A stretch of 64,000 bases of DNA from Billgrantia gudaonensis (GCF_900100195.1 NZ_FNES01000001.1:232564-296563); one strand, 5' to 3'. Numbered from the stretch's first letter, positions 7,537 through 17,156 are shown. Notes: a model not told the origin generated them from the letters alone. Translations and numbers: made by a program.

Positions 7537-9213
7537 ATGAGTGAGCACGCCACCGCCCCGATCCTTGCCGGGCCCGATATCGAAGGCATGGATGAGTACC
7601 GTTCGGTGATGGAGGTCTTCCATGCCGCGGTCGAGCGCTACGCCGACAATCCTGCCTTCAGTTGCATGGGCCGTACGCTCAGCTTCGCCGACCTCGATCG
7701 CTTGTCCGGCGACTTCGCGGCCTGGTTGCAGACCGAAACCGATCTCGAGCCGGGAGATCGCATCGCCATTCAACTGCCCAACCTGCTGCAGTTTCCGGTG
7801 GCCGTGTTCGGCGCCATGCGCGCCGGTCTGGTGGTGGTGAATACCAACCCGCTCTACACCGAGCGGGAGATGGGGCACCAGTTCAAGGATTCCGGTGCCA
7901 AGGCGATCGTCATTCTGGCCAACATGGCCGACAAGCTCGAGCGCATTCTCGATCGCACCGAGATTCGCCACGTGGTGGTCACCGAGCTGGCCGATCTGCA
8001 CGAATTCCCCAAGCGGCAGTTGATCAATGCCGTGGTCAAGTACGTCAAGAAGATGGTGCCGTCGTATCGGCTGCCCGGTGCGGTGACCTTGCGCCAGGCA
8101 CTGCGGGCGGGGGCCGGGCGGAGCCACCGCGAAGTGCCTCGCGAGCCGGACGACATCGCCGCGCTGCAGTACACCGGGGGCACCACCGGTCTGGCCAAGG
8201 GCACCATGCTCACCCATCGAAACCTGGTGGCCAACATGCTCCAGGCGCGCCAGGCGATCGGGCCCGGCCTCGACGAAGGGCGCGAGCTGGTGGTGGCGCC
8301 GCTGCCCGTCTACCACATCTATACCTTCACCGTTAACTGCCTGTTCCTGATGGAGACGGGCAACCACTCGGTGCTGATCACCAATCCCCGCGATCTGGAC
8401 GGTTTCGTCAAGGAGCTCAAGGGGATGTCGTTCACCGGTTTCATCGGTCTCAATACCCTGTTCAATGCCCTGTGCAACCGCGAAGACTTCCGACAGCTCG
8501 ACTTCTCGCGCCTGCATCTGACCATCTCGGGCGGCATGGCGCTGACGCGTGCCGTCGCCGAGCGCTGGGAAGAGGTCACTGGCTGTCCGGTCGCCGAGGG
8601 GTATGGCCTCACCGAAACCTCGCCGATCGTCAGTTTCAACCCCATCGATGCCATCCAGCTCGGTACCATCGGCCGGCCAGTGGCCGGTACCCAGGTCAAG
8701 GTGGTGGATGTCGACGGCAACGACTTGCCCTTCGGCGAACCGGGCGAGCTGTGCGTGAAGGGGCCCCAGGTGATGAAGGGTTACTGGAACCGCGAGGACG
8801 AGACGGCCCAGGTGCTCAGCGAGGATGGATGGTTTCGTACCGGCGATATCGCCGTGCTGCAGGACGACGGTTACATCCGCATCGTCGATCGCAAGAAGGA
8901 CATGATTCTGGTGTCGGGTTTCAACGTCTATCCCAACGAGATCGAGGACGTGGTCGCCACCCACCCCGGCGTGGTGGAGTCCGCCGCGGTGGGCGTGCCC
9001 GACGAAGCAAGTGGCGAGGCCATCAAGCTGTTCGTGGTCGCCAAGGATGACAGCCTCGATGAAAAGGCGCTGCGCGAGTGGTGCAAGAAGGAATTGACCG
9101 CCTACAAGGTGCCCAAAACGGTCGAGTTTCGCGACGAGCTGCCCAAGACCAATGTGGGAAAAGTGCTGCGCCGCCAGCTGCGTGACGACGAAGTGGGCCG
9201 TGCCGACGGCTGA
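7537..9213 (+). CDS. fadD: Long-chain fatty acid-CoA ligase
   Basis: A 558-residue ANL-superfamily enzyme activating long-chain fatty acids to acyl-CoA at the inner membrane, the entry step of beta-oxidation. Visible motifs are the AMP/ATP P-loop YTGGTTGLAKG from Tyr212, the YGLTETSP adenylation motif, GWFRTGDIA, and the C-terminal GFNVYPNEIED and KTNVGKVLRR with its catalytic lysine. Length matches E. coli FadD (561). The ATG at 7537 has CGGAGAG five bases upstream; the extra in-frame codons upstream do not resemble the family. Single gene with a ~135-bp leader. Confidence 0.93.
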   Translation: MSEHATAPILAGPDIEGMDEYRSVMEVFHAAVERYADNPAFSCMGRTLSFADLDRLSGDFAAWLQTETDLEPGDRIAIQLPNLLQFPVAVFGAMRAGLVVVNTNPLYTEREMGHQFKDSGAKAIVILANMADKLERILDRTEIRHVVVTELADLHEFPKRQLINAVVKYVKKMVPSYRLPGAVTLRQALRAGAGRSHREVPREPDDIAALQYTGGTTGLAKGTMLTHRNLVANMLQARQAIGPGLDEGRELVVAPLPVYHIYTFTVNCLFLMETGNHSVLITNPRDLDGFVKELKGMSFTGFIGLNTLFNALCNREDFRQLDFSRLHLTISGGMALTRAVAERWEEVTGCPVAEGYGLTETSPIVSFNPIDAIQLGTIGRPVAGTQVKVVDVDGNDLPFGEPGELCVKGPQVMKGYWNREDETAQVLSEDGWFRTGDIAVLQDDGYIRIVDRKKDMILVSGFNVYPNEIEDVVATHPGVVESAAVGVPDEASGEAIKLFVVAKDDSLDEKALREWCKKELTAYKVPKTVEFRDELPKTNVGKVLRRQLRDDEVGRADG

Positions 9214-9300
9214 CGACGTCGATAGCCGACCGTCACTCGACCGATAGGCGAAGGCTATCGTGGAAATTGGCCGCCGGTGCGCTACCGGCGTTACAATGAT

Positions 9301-9331
9301 CCGCCCGCTCCGGTCATGCCGGGGCGGGCGG
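9301..9331. promoter_or_regulatory. Strong hairpin just upstream of hrpA
   Basis: A 13-bp stem (CCGCCCGCTCCGG against CCGGGGCGGGCGG, one G.T pair) with loop TCATG ends 24 bp before the hrpA GTG. No T-tract follows, so it could be the fadD transcript end or a leader structure of hrpA. A TACAAT that could be a -10 element lies just upstream (9292-9297), preceded by a short inverted repeat GCCGGT-N5-ACCGGC (9273-9289). Confidence 0.5.
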
Positions 9332-9355
9332 CTCGTTTCAGCGTCAGAGGATGCC

Positions 9356-12300
9356 GTGACCACCGCAACCCATCCCCGCTCCGCTTCCGTGTCAACGGAT
9401 ACCCAGGAACTCGAACGCCTGCGCCAGGCGCTCGATGGCGTCCTGCTGCGCGACCGCCCCACGCTGGAGAAGCGTCTGGCGGGCCTCGGCCGACGCTTGA
9501 AAGAGGGCAAGCCGGTGGATCGCGGCCTGCCCCGGGTGGCCGTGGCTATCGAGACGTCCCGGGCGCAGGTGCTGCGTCGCAGCGAACGTCCGGTAACGCT
9601 GAATTACCCGCCCGACCTGCCGGTGGCCGAGCGCCGCGAGGACATCCTCGCCGCCCTGCGGGATCATCAGGTGGTGGTGGTGGCCGGCGAGACCGGCTCC
9701 GGCAAGACGACCCAGCTGCCCAAGCTGTGTCTCGAGCTGGGGTTGGGTCGCCGCGGTCTGGTGGGGCATACCCAGCCCCGGCGTCTGGCGGCGCGTTCGG
9801 TGGCCGCTCGTCTCGCCGAAGAGCTGCAGACGCCGCTGGGCGAGCAGGTGGGCTACCAGGTGCGTTTCACCGACCAGAGCGGCGACGACACCCTGGTCAA
9901 ATTGATGACCGATGGCATTCTGCTGTCCGAGACCCGCCACGATCCGGACCTGCGCCGCTATGAGGCGATCATCATCGACGAGGCTCACGAACGCAGTCTC
10001 AACATCGATTTTCTGCTCGGCTACCTCAAGCGGCTACTGCCGCGACGTCCCGACCTCAAGGTGATCATCACCTCGGCGACCATCGATGTGGAGCGCTTCG
10101 CCGCGCATTTCGCGCTGCCCGGCGGACAGGGCGAGCCGGTTCCTGCGCCGGTGGTGGAGGTGTCGGGCCGCACCCATCCGGTGGAGGTGCGCTATCGTCC
10201 GCTGGTTCGCGAGGCCGACGACGAAGCCGACCGCACCCTTCAGGAAGGCATCCTGCATGCCGTGGAGGAGATCGAGCAGATCGAGCGCGACAAGCGCTGG
10301 TTTCACGGACCACGCGACATTCTGGTGTTTCTGCCCGGCGAGCGCGAAATCCGCGAGACGGCCGATACCCTGCGCCGTGCCGACCTCAAGGGTACCGAGA
10401 TCCTGCCGCTCTACGCGCGGCTCTCCAACGCCGAGCAGAACCGGGTCTTCGCCCCGCACAGAGGGCGGCGCATCGTGCTTTCCACCAACGTGGCCGAAAC
10501 GTCCTTGACCGTACCGGGCATTCGCTACGTGATCGATCCGGGGCTGGTGCGCATCAGCCGCTACAGCTACCGCGCCAAGATCCAGCGCCTGCCGGTGGAA
10601 CCGATCAGCCAGGCCAGCGCCAACCAGCGCAAGGGGCGCTGTGGCCGCGTGGCCGAAGGGGTGTGCATTCGCCTCTACGACGAGGAAGACTTCCTCGCCC
10701 GCCCCGAATTCACCGACCCCGAGATTCGCCGCACCAACCTGGCCTCGGTGATCCTGTCCATGCTGTCGCTCAAGCTCGGCGACATCGAGGATTTTCCCTT
10801 CGTCGATCCGCCCGATTCGCGCTTCGTCACCGATGGCTTCAAGCTGCTCTTCGAGCTGGGAGCGGTCGACGCCAGTCAACGGCTCACCGACATGGGGCGC
10901 AAGTTGGCGCGACTACCCATCGACCCGCGGCTGGCGCGCATGGTGCTGGCCGGTGCCGAGCAGGGCGGGTTGCGCGAGGTACTGATCGTGGTAGCCGGCC
11001 TGGCGGTGCAGGATCCCCGCGACCGCCCGGCGGACAAACGCGAGGCCGCCGACCAGGCCCACCGCCGCTGGCAGGATCCGGAGTCCGACTTCGTGGCACT
11101 GCTCAACCTGTGGCAAGGCTTCGAGGCGGCCCGCGAGACGCTCTCCGGCAACCAGCTGCGGCGCTGGTGCAAGGAGCGCTACGTCAATTACTTGCGCATG
11201 CGCGAATGGCACGACACCTTCCGCCAGCTGCGCCAACTGCTGCGCGACATGGCCATCGAAGTGCCGCCGCCGGCACCGCTCCCGGACGATGACGAGGCCC
11301 GTACCCAGGCTCGGCGCCAGAATGCCGTGGCATTGCACCGCGCGCTGCTCCCCGGCCTGCTCTCGCACCTCGGCCTGCTCACCGAGAATCGTGAGTACCT
11401 GGGGGCACGCAACCGCAAGTTCGTCATCCATCCTGGCTCGGGGCTGGCCAAGAAGTCGCCCAAGTGGCTGATGGCTTTCGAGCTGGTCGAGACCAGCCGC
11501 CTGTTCGGGCGAACCGTGGCCAGGATCGATCCGCAGTGGATCGAGCCCGTGGCTGAGCATCTCGTCAAGCGTAGCTACGCTGAACCCCACTGGGAGATGA
11601 AGCGCGCCCAGGTGGTGGCCAAGGAACAGGTGACCCTGTTCGGCCTGCCCGTCGTCAGCGGCCGCAAGGTGCACTATGGGCCCATCGCCCCGGTGGAGGC
11701 CCGGGAGCTGTTCATTCGACGCGCCCTGGTAGAGGGCGAGTTTCGCACCAAGGGCGAATTCTTTACCCACAACCGTGCCCTGGTGGCGGAGGTCGAAGAA
11801 CTCGAGGACCGGGCCCGCAAGCGTGACATCCTGGTCGACGAAGACACCCTCTTCGCCTTCTACGACGCACGGATTCCCGAGTCGGTGCATAATGGCAAGG
11901 GTTTCGAGGCATGGCGCAAGAAGGCCGAAGCCGCCGACCCCGATATCCTCAAGTTCGACCGTGCGGCGCTGCAGGCACGGGAGGCCGAGGAAGTCACCGC
12001 TGTCGACTACCCCGATGACCTGGTATTGAACGGCGTGCGCTATCCGCTCGATTATCGCTTCGAGCCCAGCGCACCCGACGACGGCGTCACCCTCACCGTG
12101 CCGGCGGCCATGCTGTCGCAGCTGCCCACGGCACGCCTGGAATGGTTGGTGCCTGGCCTGCGGCGCGAGAAGTGCATCGCCCTGATGAAGTCGCTGCCCA
12201 AATCGGTGCGCCGCCAGGTGGTGCCGATTCCCGACTGGGTGGATGCAGCCCTCGAGGCGCTCACCCCGGATGACGTGCCGCTCACCGAGGCGCTGGGCGA

Positions 12301-13369
12301 ATTCCTGCGGCGCAAGACCGGCGTGCGCTTGCATCCCGACGACTGGCGTCTGGACCAGCTCGAACCGCACCTGGTGATGAACGTGCGCGTGGTGGACCAC
12401 GAGGGCCGCACGCTGGGGGAGGGCCGCGACGTGCGCGAGCTGGAACGTCGCTTCGAGCAGGCGGCGGGGCAGGGCGCACGGGCGCTGGCTGAGGAGTCGC
12501 GCCTTGCCGCGCCGGTGGAGGCACTGCCCGAGTCGCCACTGCCCGAGTCGCGGGTCACTTCCCAGGCCGGCATCCGCGTGGAAGCCTATCCCGCTCTGGT
12601 GCCCGAGGGAGAGCGCTTTCGCGTCGAGCTCTTCGATCATCCCGACAAGGCACGTGCCGCACATCGCCGGGGCATCGTGAAGCTGGCCCGGCAGCGCCTG
12701 CCCGGGATAGCGCGCGAGATCGAGCGGATCGAGGGGCTCGAGACCTGTGCGCTGTTGTTCGCCAAGGTGGGCAGCAAGCGACAGCTCGTCGACGATGTGG
12801 TGAATGCGGTGTTCCAGCAGGTGGTGGCGGTCGACCCGCTACCGCGCTCGGAGGCCGAGCTGGAGGCCCGCCTGGTTGAGACGCAGGACGAGCTCGTGCC
12901 ACGCGCGGGGGAGCTGGTGGCCATCCTGAAGCGCGCTCTGGAAGGCCACCTTGCGGTGGCCAAGGCGTTGAAGGGCAATCTGAACCTGGCCCTGGCGCTG
13001 GTATACAGTGATCTAAAGGCCCAGATGGCCAGGCTGGTTCATCCCGGCTTCGTCAGCGAGGCCAGCACCTGGCTGGCCGAGTACCCGCGCTACATGGAAG
13101 CGGCGCTGATTCGTTTGGAGAAGGCCCCGCGGGAGAGAATGCGCGACCAGATGCACATGCAGGAGGTCCAGGCCTTCGAAGAGCGCCTGGCCGCACGACG
13201 CGAGAATCAGCGGCGCGGCGGGCACGAAGAGCCGGCGCTGGTCGAATTTCGCTGGTGGATCGAGGAGCTGCGCGTGTCGCTCTTCGCACAGCAGCTGGGC
13301 ACGGCGTTTCCCGTTTCCGCCAAGCGCCTCGAAAAGCGCTGGGCGGAGCTGATCGGCCACGGCGGCTGA
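9356..13369 (+). CDS. hrpA: ATP-dependent RNA helicase HrpA (DEAH box)
   Basis: A 1337-residue DEAH/RHA helicase. The Walker A motif GETGSGKT begins at Gly111 and the DEAH box is Asp208-His211. Motif III (TSATID), STNVAETSLTVPGI and QRKGRCGRVAEG of the RecA2 domain follow, then the HA2/OB-fold region and the long C-terminal extension (DUF3418 type) that distinguishes HrpA. Size agrees with E. coli HrpA (~1300). The family resolves stalled or colliding ribosomes. I chose the GTG at 9356 because CAGAGG sits five bases upstream and the alternative upstream start at 9260 would add 32 unconserved residues. Transcribed alone and followed by a terminator-like hairpin. Confidence 0.93.
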   Translation: MTTATHPRSASVSTDTQELERLRQALDGVLLRDRPTLEKRLAGLGRRLKEGKPVDRGLPRVAVAIETSRAQVLRRSERPVTLNYPPDLPVAERREDILAALRDHQVVVVAGETGSGKTTQLPKLCLELGLGRRGLVGHTQPRRLAARSVAARLAEELQTPLGEQVGYQVRFTDQSGDDTLVKLMTDGILLSETRHDPDLRRYEAIIIDEAHERSLNIDFLLGYLKRLLPRRPDLKVIITSATIDVERFAAHFALPGGQGEPVPAPVVEVSGRTHPVEVRYRPLVREADDEADRTLQEGILHAVEEIEQIERDKRWFHGPRDILVFLPGEREIRETADTLRRADLKGTEILPLYARLSNAEQNRVFAPHRGRRIVLSTNVAETSLTVPGIRYVIDPGLVRISRYSYRAKIQRLPVEPISQASANQRKGRCGRVAEGVCIRLYDEEDFLARPEFTDPEIRRTNLASVILSMLSLKLGDIEDFPFVDPPDSRFVTDGFKLLFELGAVDASQRLTDMGRKLARLPIDPRLARMVLAGAEQGGLREVLIVVAGLAVQDPRDRPADKREAADQAHRRWQDPESDFVALLNLWQGFEAARETLSGNQLRRWCKERYVNYLRMREWHDTFRQLRQLLRDMAIEVPPPAPLPDDDEARTQARRQNAVALHRALLPGLLSHLGLLTENREYLGARNRKFVIHPGSGLAKKSPKWLMAFELVETSRLFGRTVARIDPQWIEPVAEHLVKRSYAEPHWEMKRAQVVAKEQVTLFGLPVVSGRKVHYGPIAPVEARELFIRRALVEGEFRTKGEFFTHNRALVAEVEELEDRARKRDILVDEDTLFAFYDARIPESVHNGKGFEAWRKKAEAADPDILKFDRAALQAREAEEVTAVDYPDDLVLNGVRYPLDYRFEPSAPDDGVTLTVPAAMLSQLPTARLEWLVPGLRREKCIALMKSLPKSVRRQVVPIPDWVDAALEALTPDDVPLTEALGEFLRRKTGVRLHPDDWRLDQLEPHLVMNVRVVDHEGRTLGEGRDVRELERRFEQAAGQGARALAEESRLAAPVEALPESPLPESRVTSQAGIRVEAYPALVPEGERFRVELFDHPDKARAAHRRGIVKLARQRLPGIAREIERIEGLETCALLFAKVGSKRQLVDDVVNAVFQQVVAVDPLPRSEAELEARLVETQDELVPRAGELVAILKRALEGHLAVAKALKGNLNLALALVYSDLKAQMARLVHPGFVSEASTWLAEYPRYMEAALIRLEKAPRERMRDQMHMQEVQAFEERLAARRENQRRGGHEEPALVEFRWWIEELRVSLFAQQLGTAFPVSAKRLEKRWAELIGHGG

Positions 13370-13450
13370 ACGAACGGTGCGCCGCGTGAACGGAACACGA
13401 GCATCGCAAGGACGATGCCAAGTCGCGGGTCCGGCCCCTGACCGAGACGG

Positions 13451-13471
13451 CCGGCGAACGTCGCCGGTTTT
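13451..13471 (+). terminator. Intrinsic terminator after hrpA
   Basis: A 7-bp GC stem (CCGGCGA/TCGCCGG) with a three-base loop is followed by TTTT. It sits 82 bp after the hrpA stop and ~37 bp before the next gene. The short T-tract makes efficiency uncertain. Confidence 0.55.
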
Positions 13472-13507
13472 CGGTCCGGGCCAGGAGCCAGTCAGGAGAA
13501 GAAAGAC

Positions 13508-14629
13508 ATGACAGAGGTCGTGATCACCGGCACTGGGCTGTACACACCGGAGCACGCCATCGACAATGCGTCGCTGGTGACGGCGTTCAATGCCTGGGTG
13601 GATGCCGAGAACGCGCGCCACGCCGAGGCCATTGCCAGCGGCGAACGTGAGCCACTGGCGCATTCCAGCAGCGAGTTCATCGTCAAGGCCTCGGGTATCC
13701 ACAGCCGTTACGTTCTGGATGCCGAGGGCATCCTGGATCCCGAACGGATGCGCCCGCGCCTGCCCGAGCGCGGCAACGACGAGCCCTCCATCCAATGCGA
13801 AATGGGCCTGGCGGCCGCCGGCGATGCGCTTCAGGCGGCCGGGGTGGCGGCCAGCGACATCGACTTGGTGATCGTGGGCTGTTCCAACCTGGAGCGTCCC
13901 TACCCGGCGGTATCCGTTGAACTGCAAGCGGCGCTGGGCGCCAGTGGCTATGCCTTCGACATGAACGTGGCCTGCTCTTCGGCCACCTTCGCCATCGAGA
14001 CCGCGGCCAACGCCATTCGCGCCGGCAACGCCAGCCGCGCCCTGGTGGTCGATCCAGAGATCTGCTCGGCACACCTCAACTTCCGCGACCGCGACAGCCA
14101 CTTCATCTTCGGTGACGCCTGCACCGCCATCGTGGTCGAGCGCGATGACCTGGCCACGGCCGAGGAGCGCTTCGGCATACTGGGGACACGACTGACGACC
14201 CGTTTCTCCAATGCCATCCGCAACAATGCGGGCTTTCTCAACCGCGTGACCGATAGCGATCCGCTGGCCGCCGACAAGCTCTTCGTGCAGGAGGGGCGGC
14301 GCGTGTTCAAGGAGGTCTGTCCCCTGGTGTCGTCGTTGATCGGCGATCATCTGGCCAGCCTGTCGCTGTCGGGCGACGACCTTTCCCGGTTGTGGCTGCA
14401 CCAGGCCAACCGCCACATGAACGACCTGATTGCCCGGCGCGTGCTGGGGCGCGAGCCGACGGCGAGCGAGGCGCCGGTGATTCTCGATCGCTATGCCAAC
14501 ACTAGCTCGGCGGGTTCGATCATCGCTTTTCATCTGAATCGCGACGACCTGGCGCCCGGTGCGCTGGGGGTGGTTTGTTCCTTCGGCGCCGGCTACAGTG
14601 CCGGCAGTGTCGTGGTGCGCCGACAATGA
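13508..14629 (+). CDS. FabH-like beta-ketoacyl-ACP synthase III
   Basis: A 373-residue thiolase-fold condensing enzyme. The KAS III catalytic triad is present: Cys156 in NVACSSATF, His298 in [12 protein letters not shown] and Asn331 in YANTSSAGS. It is ~55 residues longer than housekeeping FabH because of an insertion after the first strand (residues ~25-85, including [18 protein letters not shown]), which lies near the substrate entrance in the family fold. KAS III enzymes start fatty acid chains from acetyl-CoA or load other acyl-CoAs; this longer class is probably an alternative initiation enzyme. Substrate cannot be read from sequence. RBS GGAGAAGAAAG lies upstream of the ATG, and mlaA follows 20 bp downstream. 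Confidence 0.85.
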   Translation: MTEVVITGTGLYTPEHAIDNASLVTAFNAWVDAENARHAEAIASGEREPLAHSSSEFIVKASGIHSRYVLDAEGILDPERMRPRLPERGNDEPSIQCEMGLAAAGDALQAAGVAASDIDLVIVGCSNLERPYPAVSVELQAALGASGYAFDMNVACSSATFAIETAANAIRAGNASRALVVDPEICSAHLNFRDRDSHFIFGDACTAIVVERDDLATAEERFGILGTRLTTRFSNAIRNNAGFLNRVTDSDPLAADKLFVQEGRRVFKEVCPLVSSLIGDHLASLSLSGDDLSRLWLHQANRHMNDLIARRVLGREPTASEAPVILDRYANTSSAGSIIAFHLNRDDLAPGALGVVCSFGAGYSAGSVVVRRQ

Positions 14630-14649
14630 GGTGCGAGCGGAGACGGGAC

Positions 14650-15432
14650 ATGCAAAGAGGCAGGAAAAGCGATGGGCGCCGCAGGGTCGCCCTGGCCGGT
14701 GCGCTGCTCGCGGTGGGGTTGCTGGCCGGCTGTGCCAGCACGCCAGCGCCTGAAGAACGACACCCCGACGATCCCTGGGAGGGCTTCAACCGTCGCGTGT
14801 TCGCCTTCAACGAGGTGGTGGATCGCTATGCGCTCAAGCCGGTGGCACAGGGTTATCGCACCGTGACGCCGGAGCCGGTGCAGACCGGCGTGGGCAACTT
14901 CTTCTCCAACCTGGGCGAGCTGCGTACGCTGCTCAACAGCCTTCTCCAGGGCAAACCGGGCAATGCCGGCATCGCCGGCGCGCGCTTCGTGATCAACACC
15001 ACGGTGGGCATTGGCGGCCTGTGGGATTTCGCCACCCACATGGAGGTCACCGGGCGCGAGGAGGATTTCGGCCAGACTCTGGGCGTATGGGGGGTCGGCG
15101 AGGGGCCCTACCTGGTGCTGCCTTTCCTGGGGGCGAGCACGGTACGCGATACGGGGGCACTGCCGGTGGACGTGTACTCCTATCCCACCACCTACATCGA
15201 GGACGATCCGACGCGCATCGGCCTGACCGCGCTGCGCATCGTCGACACGCGTGCCGGTCTGTTGGACCAGGAGGCGCTGATCCACGGCGATCGTTACAGT
15301 TTCATTCGCGATGCCTATCTACAGCAGCGCCGCTTCGAAGTCAGCGATGGCGAGCAGGGCGACGACCCTTTCGCCAGCGACGACTTCGACTTCGATGACT
15401 CCGATTTCGACGATGCCGATTTTGCCGACTGA
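14650..15432 (+). CDS. mlaA: MlaA/VacJ outer-membrane lipoprotein
   Basis: A 260-residue lipoprotein of the Mla phospholipid transport system, which removes mislocalised phospholipids from the outer leaflet of the outer membrane. The lipobox LLAGC places the lipidated cysteine at residue 28. Family signatures follow: DPWEGFNRRVFAFNEVVDRY, GVGNFFSNLGELRTLLNSLLQG, NTTVGIGGLWDFA and EDFGQTLGVWGVGEGPYLVLPFLGAS. The C-terminus ends in a strongly acidic D/F-rich repeat (FDFDDSDFDDADFAD). The start at 14650 gives a normal type II signal. The other mla genes are not in the window. The next gene begins 10 bp after the stop. Confidence 0.93.
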   Translation: MQRGRKSDGRRRVALAGALLAVGLLAGCASTPAPEERHPDDPWEGFNRRVFAFNEVVDRYALKPVAQGYRTVTPEPVQTGVGNFFSNLGELRTLLNSLLQGKPGNAGIAGARFVINTTVGIGGLWDFATHMEVTGREEDFGQTLGVWGVGEGPYLVLPFLGASTVRDTGALPVDVYSYPTTYIEDDPTRIGLTALRIVDTRAGLLDQEALIHGDRYSFIRDAYLQQRRFEVSDGEQGDDPFASDDFDFDDSDFDDADFAD

Positions 15433-15442
15433 GGCAGGCCCC

Positions 15443-16648
15443 ATGGATGCACCCAAGCCGCTGATTGGCGTGCTCGACACGCCTGGCGCCTATCGCGATG
15501 CCCTGGCCGATACCATCGCCCGGGATGGACTGGTAGTCATGGCCGTGGAATCGCTCGACGATCTGCCGGAGGAGACTGCGCTGGTGGTGGCGCATGCCCG
15601 GGCGGTGCCGAGCCTGGAGTGGTCGCGTCTCGCCGAGCGTTTGCCCACGCTGGTGGTGAGCGACTCTCGTCTCGACGAAGACCTGCTCACTGCGGTGGAC
15701 GTGGGATTGGTCGATTACGTGGTCGAGCCGCTGCGTCATGGCCAGTTGCTGCGTCGCATGATTCGCAAGGCCATCGAGCTGCATCGCCTGGAAGAGGAGC
15801 GCGCCCATGACCGCGAGCGGCTCGCGCAGCTCAACGAGCACCTGGAAGAGCTCAACGAGAGTCTGGAAACCCACCTGGGGATGCTGCGACTCGATCAGCA
15901 GGCCGGTGGGCAGATCCAGCGCAAGCTGTTGCCGCCCAACGATCAGACGCTGGGCGGGGTGACCTGCGATTACTGGATGGCGCCCTCGCTCTACCTGTCG
16001 GGCGACTTCCTCGATTTCCAGCGCTTCGACGAGCGCTTCACGCTATTCTACTTTGCCGATGTATCGGGGCATGGCGCTTCCTCGGCATTCGTCACGGTGC
16101 TGCTCAAGTCGCTGTGCAACCGTTGGCTGTCGGAGTGGGACGGTGCCAGCCCGGAAGCGCTGCCGGCACGCTGGCTGAGCCGTCTCAATCGCGAGCTGCT
16201 CGACACCGGAATCGGCAAACACGCCACGCTTTTCGTAGGGGTCATTGACCATCGCGACCATACTCTTCACTATTCCCTCGGCGCCCAACTCCCCAAGCCG
16301 TTGTTGATGGTGGGGGAGCAGGTGATCGAGCTGCCCGGAGAAGGCATGCCGGTGGGGCTTTTCCCGAACGTGACATACCCGCGCTTGCGCTACGACCTGC
16401 CGCCGCACTTCCGTCTATGGCTGTGTTCGGATGGCGTGCTGGAGTGCCTGCCGGGCGAAACGCTCGATGCGCGGCTCCACGAACTGGAGCAGCGGATAGC
16501 GTCGTGCACGACGTTGGCACAGTTGCGCGAGGGCCTGGCCCTGAGCACTTCCTCGGAAAGCGATGTCGAAGGGGAAGGCGAGGGTACTGAACTGCTGGAC
16601 GATGTAACGATCATGTTGCTTAGCGGGTTTGCCGATGATCATGAATGA
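15443..16648 (+). CDS. HsbR-like PP2C phosphatase with degenerate receiver domain
   Basis: A 401-residue protein with an N-terminal receiver-like fold (~1-115), a coiled coil (~115-155, rich in E/L/H) and a SpoIIE/RsbU-type PP2C serine phosphatase (~165-400). PP2C metal-binding motifs are present: SGDFLD, ADVSGHGASSA, CSDGVLE and LLDDVTIML. Next to a STAS gene this matches the HsbR-HsbA partner-switching arrangement of Pseudomonas, where the phosphatase controls the phosphorylation of the STAS protein. Oddly, the receiver appears to lack the phospho-acceptor aspartate (LVVAHARA where DxxMP is expected) and the conserved lysine (YVVEPL instead of KP). Input is therefore probably not classical phosphotransfer. 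The start is 10 bp after mlaA. Confidence 0.85.
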   Translation: MDAPKPLIGVLDTPGAYRDALADTIARDGLVVMAVESLDDLPEETALVVAHARAVPSLEWSRLAERLPTLVVSDSRLDEDLLTAVDVGLVDYVVEPLRHGQLLRRMIRKAIELHRLEEERAHDRERLAQLNEHLEELNESLETHLGMLRLDQQAGGQIQRKLLPPNDQTLGGVTCDYWMAPSLYLSGDFLDFQRFDERFTLFYFADVSGHGASSAFVTVLLKSLCNRWLSEWDGASPEALPARWLSRLNRELLDTGIGKHATLFVGVIDHRDHTLHYSLGAQLPKPLLMVGEQVIELPGEGMPVGLFPNVTYPRLRYDLPPHFRLWLCSDGVLECLPGETLDARLHELEQRIASCTTLAQLREGLALSTSSESDVEGEGEGTELLDDVTIMLLSGFADDHE

Positions 16649-17147
16649 GGGCCGCGTCAAGGCGGCGTTCGACGCTGGTGTGTTCGTACTCAAGCTGTGT
16701 GGTGACGTGCGCTTGACTCTGTGCGCCACCCTGGACAGCCAGGCTCAGCAGTTGGCCGAGACGCCGGGGCTTCAGGCGCTGGTCATCGATCTGCGCGAGG
16801 CGACCAACGTCGACTCCACGGCACTTGGCTTTCTGGCCAAGGTGGCCATGGCGGTGCAGGACAAGATCGACCACAAGCCCACCATCGTGGTGGACAACCC
16901 CGATGTTCAGCGCATGCTCGAAGTGATGGGGTTCGCCCAGTTCTTCACCATGATGGCGGCGCCGGTCACCGAGGTATGCGAGCTGTGCGACGACCTTCCC
17001 GAAGTGCCCGCCGACCTGGAGGCCACTCGTCAGCGCATCCTCGAGGCGCATCGCATCCTGATGCGCATGAACGAGCACAATCGCGAAGAATTCCAGCCGC
17101 TGGTCGAGATGCTCGAGGCCCAGGAAACCGTCTCGCACCACGGCTGA
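16635..17147 (+). CDS. STAS-domain anti-sigma factor antagonist (HsbA-like)
   Basis: A 170-residue protein with a STAS domain in the first ~105 residues. The phosphorylatable serine is Ser61 in NVDSTALGFLAKV, the usual D-S-T/S-G/A-L-G site. A ~60-residue helical extension with LEATRQRILEAHRILMRMNEHN follows. By family knowledge it would be the substrate of the upstream PP2C phosphatase and would sequester an anti-sigma factor or act on a diguanylate cyclase; no such partner gene is in the window. It overlaps the phosphatase gene by 14 bases. Start may be 16635 or 16641 (MNEG), both ATG. It ends just before the large palindrome at 17157. Confidence 0.85.
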   Translation: MIMNEGRVKAAFDAGVFVLKLCGDVRLTLCATLDSQAQQLAETPGLQALVIDLREATNVDSTALGFLAKVAMAVQDKIDHKPTIVVDNPDVQRMLEVMGFAQFFTMMAAPVTEVCELCDDLPEVPADLEATRQRILEAHRILMRMNEHNREEFQPLVEMLEAQETVSHHG

Positions 17148-17156
17148 GTTCGTCCC

